A stretch of 64,000 nucleotides of DNA from Spirogloea muscicola. Its lineage: Eukaryota > Streptophyta > Zygnematophyceae > Spirogloeales > Spirogloeaceae. The notes below the pieces were generated by a model. It was not told where the DNA came from. It worked only from the letters and a program-made list of their open reading frames with translations, and did not search any database. The translations under genes and the position numbers were made by a program. The stretch spans positions 434,889-498,888 of the forward strand of contig WELB01000052.1 of assembly GCA_009602725.1 (NCBI GenBank), written 5' to 3'. Of the stretch, positions 54,509 through 64,000 are shown piece by piece; the first letter of the stretch is position 1, and each line of letters begins with the position of its first letter.

Positions 54509-55521
54509 TCAGTGAGCTGCGTCTAGGAGCTCCACGAGCTGCCCCTTGTTGAGCTTGGAATAGCCCTTGTGGCCACGCTCCTTGGCAAGCTGCTTCAGTT
54601 CCTGCACCGTTTTCCTTGCGAGGTCCTCTGCTACAGGCAACGAGGCTAGCGGGCTGGGGCCCTCTGCAGCAGATGCCTCGGCCACCGGCGAAGTTCCTGC
54701 CTTCCTTGAGCTAGGCTTCTTCTGCAAAACCTGCTCTGGCTCGTCTTCCAGGGGCCTGAGAACATAAGCGTGAAGCTGATTGAGGAGACGGCCTTGGCCT
54801 ATGCATGTACGGGCTTGTTTGTTGACATGGCGCAACCACTAATCTGCTTCACTGTAAGTCTGTCAAAGCATTACCGGGTGGAGCAAAGTTGAGCCGGCAG
54901 CGGTGACACTCACAGGGGCAGCTGGTGGCTGGCATCCCCGCCCTGCCCAGCCGGCCTCGCAGGCTTGGTGATGGGGCTGCGCTTCACGAAGTTGGACGGC
55001 CACCGCCGCGCAAGCTGAGGGGCCGCCGACGACTGGGCGCCCAGAGCCTTGGAGGGTGAAGCTGGAGAGGAGGATTCAGTGGGGGCCGAGGCTCCTCTCA
55101 AGCCCACTGGCGGGGCGTGCGAGGGGCTGTCCGGCACTCGCTTGGGGATGGGCGACCGCTTGGAGAACTTTGAGGGCGGCCGGGCCGCACGGTGGTCGGC
55201 GGAGGCGGCGGCAGCGGCAACCCGGCTGTGGTCTCGCAGGCTGCCATTGCCGCCGCCGCCAGCGGCGGCGGCGGCAAAGGTGGAGGGCGGCGGCCCGGCT
55301 CCGAAGCTGAACATGACGCTGCCGTCCGCCAGCTCTGGCGCCGCCGCAAAATGGGCGAGGAGCAGGTGAGGCTGCTGCGACGGGGGGCGGCCCACCGGCG
55401 GCGCTGCGCCGGCGCAGCTCTGTGGCAGCGCCACGACTGCCGCACCTTCCACGGACACGAGCTCGTCGTCGCCGCCGCCGCCGCCGCCGCTCAGAGCCTG
55501 CGCCCGCGACGCAGCGCGGCC
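54509..55521 (-). CDS. Rho-N domain protein (RHON1-like), 5' end lost in the assembly gap
   Basis: Two exons are visible on the minus strand: 55521-54914 (continuing into the gap) and 54755-54509. The C-terminus is a Rho termination factor N-terminal (Rho_N) domain of about 36 residues: ARKTVQELKQLAKERGHKGY then SKLNKGQLVELL. In plants RHON1 binds RNA with this domain and helps plastid RNase E; a comparable plastid RNA role is an inference. The rest is Pro/Ser/Ala/Gly-rich. A short basic motif occurs twice, KFSKRSPIPK and NFVKRSPITK, about 58 residues apart. The start codon is not in the known sequence; the gene probably begins in the gap and diverges from the mS33 gene. Confidence 0.68.
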
Positions 55522-56500
55522 NNNNNNNNNNNNNNNNNNNNNNNNNNNNNNNNNNNNNNNNNNNNNNNNNNNNNNNNNNNNNNNNNNNNNNNNNNNNNNN
55601 NNNNNNNNNNNNNNNNNNNNNNNNNNNNNNNNNNNNNNNNNNNNNNNNNNNNNNNNNNNNNNNNNNNNNNNNNNNNNNNNNNNNNNNNNNNNNNNNNNNN
55701 NNNNNNNNNNNNNNNNNNNNNNNNNNNNNNNNNNNNNNNNNNNNNNNNNNNNNNNNNNNNNNNNNNNNNNNNNNNNNNNNNNNNNNNNNNNNNNNNNNNN
55801 NNNNNNNNNNNNNNNNNNNNNNNNNNNNNNNNNNNNNNNNNNNNNNNNNNNNNNNNNNNNNNNNNNNNNNNNNNNNNNNNNNNNNNNNNNNNNNNNNNNN
55901 NNNNNNNNNNNNNNNNNNNNNNNNNNNNNNNNNNNNNNNNNNNNNNNNNNNNNNNNNNNNNNNNNNNNNNNNNNNNNNNNNNNNNNNNNNNNNNNNNNNN
56001 NNNNNNNNNNNNNNNNNNNNNNNNNNNNNNNNNNNNNNNNNNNNNNNNNNNNNNNNNNNNNNNNNNNNNNNNNNNNNNNNNNNNNNNNNNNNNNNNNNNN
56101 NNNNNNNNNNNNNNNNNNNNNNNNNNNNNNNNNNNNNNNNNNNNNNNNNNNNNNNNNNNNNNNNNNNNNNNNNNNNNNNNNNNNNNNNNNNNNNNNNNNN
56201 NNNNNNNNNNNNNNNNNNNNNNNNNNNNNNNNNNNNNNNNNNNNNNNNNNNNNNNNNNNNNNNNNNNNNNNNNNNNNNNNNNNNNNNNNNNNNNNNNNNN
56301 NNNNNNNNNNNNNNNNNNNNNNNNNNNNNNNNNNNNNNNNNNNNNNNNNNNNNNNNNNNNNNNNNNNNNNNNNNNNNNNNNNNNNNNNNNNNNNNNNNNN
56401 NNNNNNNNNNNNNNNNNNNNNNNNNNNNNNNNNNNNNNNNNNNNNNNNNNNNNNNNNNNNNNNNNNNNNNNNNNNNNNNNNNNNNNNNNNNNNNNNNNNN
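55522..56500. other. Assembly gap, 979 undetermined bases
   Basis: All positions are N. Confidence 1.
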
Positions 56501-56510
56501 ATGGCGCTAA

Positions 56511-56545
<35 letters not shown>

Positions 56546-56561
56546 CGGGCGGGCGGCGGTG

Positions 56562-57148
56562 ATGAGCCACCTGAGGGGCGTGGCGGAGGCGTCGGCGCGC
56601 ATCTTCGGCGCGGTGGTGGGCAACGGGCTGCGGTCGGGCCACAAGGTGCTGCGCGGCAAGCTGGTGGGGCCACACATCGCCGCCTGGTACCCCACGCCGC
56701 TCCAGCAGCTCGACCCCATGTACCAGGACCCCGCTGAGAAGGCGTGAGTTCTTCCCCCCAGCTCTTGCTGCCTTTGCCACCACCTCCCCACTCCCATGCT
56801 CTTGGCGGAGAACCCCTGCTGGCCGAGGGCAAGTTGAAGTCTGTGTCCCTGCCGCTGTGTTGCGATTGCTGCTGCGCGGGAGGAGAGTCTGGCGGCCACA
56901 TCAGTCTTGCGTTGCCCTCCTGTCCAAGCCAGCCCCTGCTCTCAGATTCTCTGCAGGAGGAGCAGGACTTACGGCCTTCTTTAGCGCATGCGGTCGTGCT
57001 TGCGCACAACTGCCGCTTATCGTGACCCCGTGATGTTGTGGCGGCGGTGGCGGGATGCAGGCGCGTGCTTAAGCTGGAACGGCTCAAGCGCCGCGGCAAG
57101 GGCCCGCCAAAGAAGGGCCAGGGCAAGCGAGCCACTAAGCGCAAGTGA
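56562..57148 (+). CDS. MRPS33: Mitochondrial small-subunit ribosomal protein mS33, 2 exons
   Basis: Exons 56562-56743 and 57061-57148 join in phase 2 and give 89 residues. The family pattern is complete: EASARIFG, then SGHKVLRGKLVGPHIAAWYP in the first exon, and the basic end LERLKRRGKGPPKKGQGKRA in the second. mS33 is a small protein of the mitochondrial ribosome found in plants, animals and fungi. The ATG at 56562 is preceded by a long GGC run next to the gap. Length matches the family. Confidence 0.95.
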
Positions 57149-58205
57149 CCCTCTGTCCAAGCCCTAGCCCACCTTGTACCTCCTTGACCGGAAGCAGGCG
57201 GCTGCCCTGAGGCTGGCGGCGTCAGACGAAGCTGCCTGCTCCAGGCCACTCTTGCTGGAGCTCTGGGAGCTCAAGGCCTCTCCTGCCGATACAGTGGCTG
57301 CTGCTTTCAACTTGCAGGCCGGCATCCCAGCCAACTTCTTGCTGAGCTGATTCTTACCGCCAGGTTCTGGCAGTCTTTAGGTCAACAGCTCCTCTCTCGA
57401 TGCGCACTGCACAGCCTGGAGACTGGCACCCCCTCGCTCAGTATCAAAGTCAGCACATCTGCAAGAGGACTTGAGAGCTGCACTTTGCAGTGGTGGGGTT
57501 TGCTGAGAGCGCCAGCGGCCTTACTCGTAGCTGCCAAGAGAGCCTCGGTGATTGACTGGCAGCTCAAGGCAGGTGTCGTCCATGGTGTCAATGCACAAGA
57601 GTGACCAGCACCGACATACTGCAGATTGTGTGCAGGGCACAGCAAGGCATGGGTGTTCCTTGAGGGGTGGGGGCGTGGGGGTCAGCCGCTGTCAGGCATG
57701 CTTGCAGACCTGCTTGTGCAGCCGGGCTGACATGCTGGTATGAGAGACATCACCGGAACATCAAAGTGGGGTTCTTGAGGACGATCTCAAACGCTGATGC
57801 TAAAGTCCTGCGGTAGCTGTGCCGCAATGTATTGCTAGACGCTGCCGCCAGAACCAGGCGGCTAGAGGAGGGCAGGCTACGGCAGGCCATTCCTAGATTC
57901 CAAAGCTGTTGCCTGGGTCTTCTCCGGCAGTGAAACAGCTTGCAGCACAGGAAAGCAGGCGGAGGGTATGTGGCTGCAGCGAGGGCCAGTGCATAGTGGG
58001 GGCTGAGCGGTCAATGCTGGCAAAATGGGAGCACTGGAAGCGAGCACTGGAAGCAGCAGGGTCCTGTAATGAGGAGCACCACGGCTGCGCCCTTGCCAGC
58101 CAAACGGCACACCCAGGGATTGGTGGCTCAAGAAGGCGCCAGCAGGCGGAGCATGAGGACAGCCTCGCTGAGGAGCCAACTCACTACAGAAAATTAGAGA
58201 GGTGT
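57149..58205. other. No gene recognised
   Basis: 3' flank of the mS33 gene. A plus-strand frame from about 57230 to 57600 is open but lacks family resemblance. The remainder shows no coding signal. Confidence 0.35.
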
Positions 58206-58700
58206 CCAGAACGCATGAATTCAAAGGCAGGCCAAACCGAGCACAACACAAAGCTCATGTATGAAGGGCGAGGAGTGCAAGCTATGGGACTACACAGATT
58301 GAAGCTCTATTTTCTGTTGGTGCTAAGGATGCTGGGCGAAAGCACGGCTGAAGATAGATTTCGTGTATTTGATACAAACATAGGCTGAAGGGGTCTTTGT
58401 TAAGACGAGTCAGCACAACAAAGTCAATTTGCCTGTCCAATACGTATGCGCTCACCTGTGGGTACGAACGTCCCCCATCAGCCAGCTATCGCACGTTCAC
58501 CTTAGCCCCCCCTTGAGAACAATCCAAGGAGGCTGGCAAGACTTACTGCTCTGGCACCTTTGACAGCCCCCAGCCCTTCAATAGAAGAAAGAAGAGCCCT
58601 TCAAAAGAAGAGAAGAAAGTGCTCGCCCATTGAGAATAGGGGCTGGAACAACCAGCCCGAAAAAGAATGAACAGAGTACGAGAAGGGGGCCAGGGGAAGC
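58206..58700. mobile_element. Module M (-), family A end (-), family A coding scrap (+) and family B tail (-)
   Basis: Module M lies at 58210-58305. GATTTCGTGTATTTGATAC at 58357 is a minus family A end. GAGAACAATCCAAGGAGGCT at 58513 matches the coding region of the 23.7 kb LINE on the plus strand. A minus family B tail with the hairpin occupies 58615-58700. Confidence 0.65.
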
Positions 58701-58819
58701 GCTAAGTAACAGTAACAAAGCTGCTACGAGACACTCAGTAACCCCTGCTAAGCAGCCGCAGATCAGAGATGCTGGGCTCCCCTCTTCCTCAGCATCGGGC
58801 TGTATCGCTGTATGTAGCC

Positions 58820-59070
58820 CCGTCCTTCCTGCACTAGCTTTGGCCTGAGCAATGTATTGGCTTCAATTGGCCACACACACTTTTATTTCATGCGCATCAC
58901 GCGCCTTTTCTGTCTCTGCACTAGCGTTGCCTGAACCAGTGCTTCGCCTTGTTTCTTCGTGTGCTGGTTTCTCTTAGCGCTTCCCCTGGCCCCCTTCACG
59001 TACTTTGTTCATTCTTTCTGGGCTGGCTTTTCCAGCCCCTATCCTCAATGGGCGAGCACTTTCTTCGCCT
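58820..59070 (+). mobile_element. Module M followed by a family B tail
   Basis: Module M (58820-58905, GCAATGTATTGGCTTCAATT) leads through CTTAGCGCTTCCCCTGGCC to the hairpin GGGCTGGCTTTTCCAGCCCC and GGGCGAGCACTTTCTTCG. It ends about 100 bases before the AUH start codon, so it is part of that promoter region. Confidence 0.75.
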
Positions 59071-59174
59071 TGGCTCGATTCGGTTACAGGCCTGTCGTTG
59101 TCGTGAGCACAGCGGGCGCGCCTTTCATCCGCTTGTGTCCCACACGCGGGCTAGCGAGGCCCGCGGCGGCGGCC

Positions 59175-61340
59175 ATGCCGCTCCCTGCGCGCCTCGCGGC
59201 AGCCTGCGGCGGCCTCGCCGCCCGCCGCGCCCNGTTTGTTGCAGACTACGCCCGCCGCGCGTACCTGCAGGCGCCGCAGCCTCCGCAGGGCCCGCCGCCG
59301 CCGCGCGCGGAGCTGGCCGTGGAGCGACTGGCCGGCGGCGACTCAGGCACGGCCGTGCTGCTCGGGCCTCCTCGAGCAGGACCCCACTGCTGCTGCCGCG
59401 CCTTGGCTTCCTTTGGAGGCTCCTCTCAAAGGCGGGGCCCCCTTCTGCGGCCTTGCCCGCTGCAGGCGTCGTGGTGTGGAGCCTGGACAGGCCGGCGGCG
59501 CGCAACGCCAGCGGGCGCGAGCTGCTGGTGCAACTGCGGGACGCGGTGGGCGCCGCCGAGGTCGACCCGGCTGCCCGCGTCGTCATCCTGCGCAGCCTCC
59601 TGCCGGGCGTCTTCTGCGCCGGCGCCGACCTCAAGGTAATGCGTCGCCCCCATCGTTCGTTCGTTTGTTCCCATCTCTGGCTCTTGTCGCCCAATTGGGC
59701 TGCTCGGACTACAGACGTGGCTAGCCTACCGGCTGCCTGCAATCAATATCAGTTGTATCGCACACTGCCACTGTATGTTGGTTGCACTTGCCGATTGTCA
59801 GCTCTCAATCACGACGATGTACACACTAGCCAGGCAGTCATGGGCCCCTGCTGTCTGGCACTTGGCAGGAGCGAAGAGGCATGACAGCTGCCGAAGCTGA
59901 CTCGTTTGTGAAGGCTCTGCGGAGCACATTCGTGGCGCTTGAGGTACAATAAGGGTGCCCCTTCACCACATTGACTTGGTCTCAAAACGGCTCAGGAGTT
60001 GGCTATTAGCTCAAGTACAGCAATGCCGTGCTGCGTACTCAACCTTTGCTCTTCTTGACAGCAGCGCCTTCCCATACCCACAATTGCGTCAATCGAAGGA
60101 GCCGCTCTTGGAGGAGGCTTCGAGCTTGTGCTTTCTTGTGACCTCCGTGTGGCAGGTAGTAAAAGACATATCAAACAAGGATGTGTGGTACTAGCCACTT
60201 TAAGACTTGACACTTGCCAAGCTACTCCTGGGTCCAAGCTGGCTTGGTGCAGACTAAATATTTTGAAAGCAACCCACACTTGACTATACAAAGGACCTGA
60301 AGCTGGCACTACTAGCATGCACAAGAGCTCTGACCTTGTTGCTTGCTCGTCAATCAGGGGGTGCAGCTAGCTTTGGCCTACCAGAGACAGGCCTGGCCAT
60401 CATCCCAGGGTGCGTTTTGAGCTTAACAAGCAGAAAGCCCCCTGTTTCATTCTTGTATAGGAAGGTCATACTGACATTGCAATTGTGCTTGCTTTGCTCA
60501 AAGAAGGAAGTCCATTGCTGATGCACATTGATGGCGGCTGACCTGCCACAGGTTGCCGGCTTGAGAGCAGGGCAGGTGGAACACAGCGGTTGCCACGCAT
60601 GATTGGACGGTCGCAAGCCAAAGAGCTGATATTCACGGGGCGTCGCATTTCTGCTGAACGAGCTGCCAAGCTGGGTCAGCTGCCAGCCTCGTCTTTACCA
60701 GTGGATATCAGCTTGTTCTGCTTTTCGGCTCGTCAGGCCTGTATTGTAGTTGCCTCAAGTAACAGCTCAGCATTCAACAGATTTTGCCTGACAGATTGTA
60801 CTGCAACGAGTGTGTTCTTACTTCAACTCACAGCAGGCTTCTTTGTTCCTGGTCAGGTGTTATTGATCACCTTGTGGAGAGTGGACAAGCATATGAGAAA
60901 GCCCTTGAACTTGCCAGGGAGATCATTCCTCAGGTGCCTGATAAAAGGGGGCATGTCATGTCAAGGAGTCTTTGTTTGACCACCTTCATATATGTCGCAT
61001 TCAACCATGGAAAAATGGATGTAGTGCAAAACAGTGGCTGTAGGTTCAGCACTCCCAACATCCTTAATGATTTATTGTAACGCACAAGTTATTTGGATTT
61101 GGATAGGCCAAGCATACGTGCACCGCCCCTAGGTTGACTCAAATTGTTGTCTTATATATGCAGGGCCCTGTTGCAATAAGGATGGCAAAAACGGCAATAG
61201 ACAAAGGCTTGGAGATGGACATGACATCAGGTATGGCAATGGAAGAGGCTTGCTATTCCCGTGTTCTGACCACCAGGGACAGGCTGGAGGGACTGGCAGC
61301 CTTTGCAGAGAAGCGGAAGCCAGTGTATAGGGGAGAATGA
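59175..61340 (+). CDS. AUH: Methylglutaconyl-CoA hydratase (AUH-like), mitochondrial, 8 exons
   Basis: Exons: 59175-59346, 59466-59635, 59869-59943, 60065-60155, 60358-60409, 60571-60674, 60857-60933, 61164-61340, about 305 residues. The Arg/Ala-rich N-terminus suits a mitochondrial presequence. The crotonase core is complete: [15 protein letters not shown], the oxyanion-hole segments FCAGADLK and [31 protein letters not shown] then [12 protein letters not shown], and [19 protein letters not shown] at the C-terminus. AUH hydrates 3-methylglutaconyl-CoA to HMG-CoA in leucine breakdown; another enoyl-CoA hydratase role is possible. The donor of intron 1 is non-standard: the phase-correct junction has CAG then GCACGG. 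That could be a poor GC-AG intron or a base error. Residue 20 is unknown because of the N at 59233. Confidence 0.9.
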
Positions 61341-62003
61341 GGGCAGGCCCCTGTGGAGCATAGAAAGCCAACTCATACAAGGTGGGCCACTGCGAGCACA
61401 GTCGGGCTTACTCATGGCCAAGCTGGGCCACGAGCATCTTTCACGTACAGTTCCAAATCCTTAATCCTTGAGCTGATTAATCTTTGAAGCTTCTCAATGC
61501 TGTAAGCTGATTAGGCTTTGAACTCTCAAGAGTCAACTATAGGACTGTGATGGATGTCATTCCTAAGTGACTGGATGCACCAATGGGTTGTTCAAATGAA
61601 CAGCAAGCCCAACATGATAGGTTGCCCTCTCATGCCATTCAAATTAACAAACTCGACTTGGCCACTCTGGCGAAAAGATACAACTGCTTCACCACTGGCA
61701 TGTTCAATTGCACAGCAAGCTCGACGTAGAAGGATGAACTCTCATGCAAGTTCAAAGATCCAGTTTACACAAAGACATTTGACTTGGCTACTGTAGCGAG
61801 AAGTTCCATCTGCTGAGAGCTGCATTACTGATAAGAATCTCACAGACAACCTCAAAGCCTTATCCTAAGCAGCCTTAGCTCCAAGGGTGCACTTCGAGCT
61901 AGTCAGCAGACATAATGCTGCAAGCAGCAAGGAGGTAGTTGGGTAGAATGAACAATTGTCGATGAACAATGCGCCTGCTGCTGCCTGCTCGCGAATGCCA
62001 AGG
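61341..62003. other. Convergent 3' flanks, no gene seen
   Basis: The AUH and SR genes converge. Two similar segments of AGCTGATTA and CTTTGAA words lie near 61470-61530, and GCAAGCCCAACATGATAG / GCAAGCTCGACGTAGAAG near 61602 and 61708 form a loose duplication. Confidence 0.45.
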
Positions 62004-64000
62004 TCAATCTTTCCGGTTCCCAGGAGGACTGAGGCTGCAACATACAGCAACATACAGTAAAGAATAGCAGCGTCAAAGCCTCGTGTATACAGCGTATACA
62101 GCTAAACACATAAAACCAGTAAAACATGTGGGCTTGATTCGACTCATTGGCACAGCATAGATGGCACAAATGTGGCACAACCTGCGGTCACCGACTGGAG
62201 AGCGGTCCCTCACTGGGTAGGGAGGGCTTCCAACTGGACTGCGACTGCGGGATCTGCTGCACATAGAGAGCAATTGAGAGTATTGGGTCTGGACTCAACG
62301 TAGTTGCATAAACTGGTACTAGGACTGCAGGCACTGCAGCTTCTGTAGACACGAGTCAAGCAGACGTGACGACTTCGTCCGTATCTGATCGTAGTGGTAT
62401 ATGGCATGCTATACATAAGGATGCTGTGCAAATGGATTATTGTCACAGACCTCCTTTCTTGTGCCCTGTCACGGGTGTCACGATCACTGATATTGTCGCG
62501 GTCATCCGGGTCACCTGGAGATCGACCTCTATCAACCTGCATTCCACGACCATCTCTGTCCTTGTCCAAAGGTGACGGACTGCGAGCACGGCGCGAGTAG
62601 CCACCGCCACCGCGAGGATCATCATCTCCACGTCCGCCGCCGCCACTTCGACCACCATAGTCTCCTCTAGATGAGTACTTGTCATGACTGTCATGGCCTC
62701 GGCGATCATCATAGCGAGGAGGACTCCTTGAACGTGAGCGTGAATAATAACGACTGTTGCGACGGGTGTCAAGCTCCTGCAAGGAAAGTACAAGAGCAAA
62801 AACTTGAGAGCCTCCACATGCTGTCATAAAATGCTGCTGCTGCGGCCAACTAATAAGCCAACATAATGTGCCCACAATTACTAGCATAAACCTGGACAAT
62901 CAAGACAAGGTGGCAAACAATCAAGTCACGGTCATAACCACACAGCTTGCGAACAATCACAAACTTGGACAGAAACAAAAAAAACCCAGATACTCACCTC
63001 CCGAACATAGACCGGAGCCCCGTGGATTCGCTGGCCATCCAAACGCCTCACAGCCCTTCGACATGCCTCTGAGCTCTCAAACTCCAGAACACTGCCACCC
63101 ATGCGCACCACGGATTAATCAGTAACAAGGAGACACAGCTTGCAGCAGCTGACCTGTTCAGTCCCAATCCACCCTTAAGCAACAGGTCAATCTTTGGCAA
63201 TGCATCCGCAAGGATGAATCAAGCCCACTGGCCCCCCCAACCATGCCCCTATTCCAGAGCACAATCAGCGAGCCGAGTCTGCTGTTATAGGAGAGCACCT
63301 TACTTCTTGCCTCTGAAACTGGTAAGCCCACAGCTAGCTTGGACCAGGGGGAAATTTCCGGAGGCAGGCAGGGATGGAAAAGGCCAAGGACACGACAGTC
63401 TCCAATCCAAGGACACCCTCTCCAATCGATTGGGAAGGTTACGGACAACATGCCGAGGGCCAGAAGGTGACGTTCCCAGTGGATCCTGATGAGAGCTCAA
63501 AGGACCAGGGAGGGGATTCACAGGTTGCCTTTGGTGCCAGCTTGATAACATGGCTCACCCCCGCAGCCTTCGGTTGTCCATAAAGACGTCAGAGTACACA
63601 ACGGGGCCACCTTCTCGTCCGAAGTCCTTGAGGTCCTGCCACGAAGTGCCCTGTGGAAGATCATCTGCGGCGGAGACACACGTGAGCAGATGTTGAGCTT
63701 TGGCGCCAACAGGTGAGCTGCGAGAGAGACAAACCATGTCTGCATGGCCCTGCTATGCAAGCACACCACGTGCATGCTCTGCATGCAGCTATCACGAGAC
63801 ATGGTGCAGGCAGACAAGTGAGAGGAAGCAGGCAGCTCCATCGCCTGCGCTCACCAACGATAGCTCGGCAGTCTTCGCGGCCGTGTTTCCCACCGAAGGA
63901 GTACTGAGGAGCACGGCGCCGTTCCTTGGAGGCCTCGACCAGCATACGCGCCCCAGCAATGGGAGCTCCATCCAAGTTTCTGATGGCATCAGCAGCATCC
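62004..64000 (-). CDS. SR splicing factor with two RRMs and an RS domain (SR34/SRSF1-like), 5' end outside
   Basis: Minus-strand exons inside the window: 64000-63855, 63664-63559, 63091-62998, 62776-62451, 62256-62182 and 62034-62004. The first is the end of RRM1 (AIRNLDGAPIAGARMLVEAS) and a linker. RRM2 carries the SWQDLKD signature of SRSF1-type proteins, followed by VEFES-like VLEFESSEACRRAVRRLDG. The tail is rich in RS and SR pairs (RYYSRSRSRSPPRYDD, a Gly/Asp/Arg stretch, RSRSRSPVGSPP) and ends SLSPPGNRKD. Such proteins bind exonic enhancers and recruit U1 and U2AF during splicing in the nucleus. All junction phases agree. The 62.26 kb acceptor is a tandem GCAGCAG, so two isoforms differing by one residue are possible. 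Confidence 0.88.

Noticed and set aside
56501-56737. Plus-strand Arg-rich ORF next to the gap
   Set aside because: Frame-shifted reading of the GGC run and of the mS33 exon.
54910-57249. Minus-strand ORF spanning the gap and mS33
   Set aside because: It is open only because N bases count as coding. Its right part is antisense to mS33; only the left part is accepted as Rho-N gene exons.

Overview
This is a nuclear fragment of a green alga, most likely a core chlorophyte of the Chlorella/trebouxiophyte type. The reasoning: genes are split by many short GT-AG introns, third positions are GC-rich, plant-type telomere-like TTTAGGG motifs occur, and the protein set is plant/algal. That set includes a HUP/STP-type hexose carrier, an organellar RNR1-type RNase II, a plant-type TRS23, an F-box JmjC protein of the JMJ22 kind and a RHON1-like Rho-N protein. 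The genus cannot be named from sequence alone. There is one assembly gap (55522-56500) and two single N positions (6697, 59233).

Layout. 0-6.6 kb: a DUF4188 protein (+), an F-box/JmjC oxygenase (+) and the ubiquitin-eS31 (S27a) fusion (-). 7-8.3 kb: retrotransposon debris. 9.2-13.3 kb: TRAPP subunit TRS23/TRAPPC4 (-), a LINE insertion with a target-site duplication, and an ENTH-domain clathrin adaptor (+). 14.2-20.3 kb: a complete 15-exon REV1 translesion polymerase (+). 20.5-22.3 kb: orphan exons, including the last two exons of a DNA gyrase B gene, and an unassigned gene. 22.3-32 kb: a retrotransposon-rich block with nested LINEs, a foldback LTR element and one small unassigned gene. 32.5-35.1 kb: hexose/H+ symporter (+). 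35-37.6 kb: repeats. 37.6-43.0 kb: 15-exon exoribonuclease II (+). 43-48 kb: mostly repeats. 48.2-51.6 kb: an alkaline-phosphatase-superfamily protein that seems to have lost metal ligands (+). 54.5-57.1 kb: a Rho-N protein (-) and mitochondrial ribosomal protein mS33 (+) on either side of the gap. 59.2-61.3 kb: methylglutaconyl-CoA hydratase (+). 62.0-64.0 kb: SR splicing factor, 5' end outside the window (-).

The genes do not form a cluster with one function; they are typical housekeeping genes of a compact algal genome. The most distinctive material is between them. It is a graveyard of 5'-truncated non-LTR retrotransposons in at least two families. Family A ends in a CAAATACACGAAATT-type tail. 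Family B ends in a strong hairpin (GGGCTGGC-loop-GCCAGCCC) followed by a CACTTTCTTC tail. Three insertions can be delimited to the base by target-site duplications, and one family A element sits inside a family B tail. Exon boundaries were derived by hand from splice-site phase and remembered family sequences; they were not checked against transcripts or databases.
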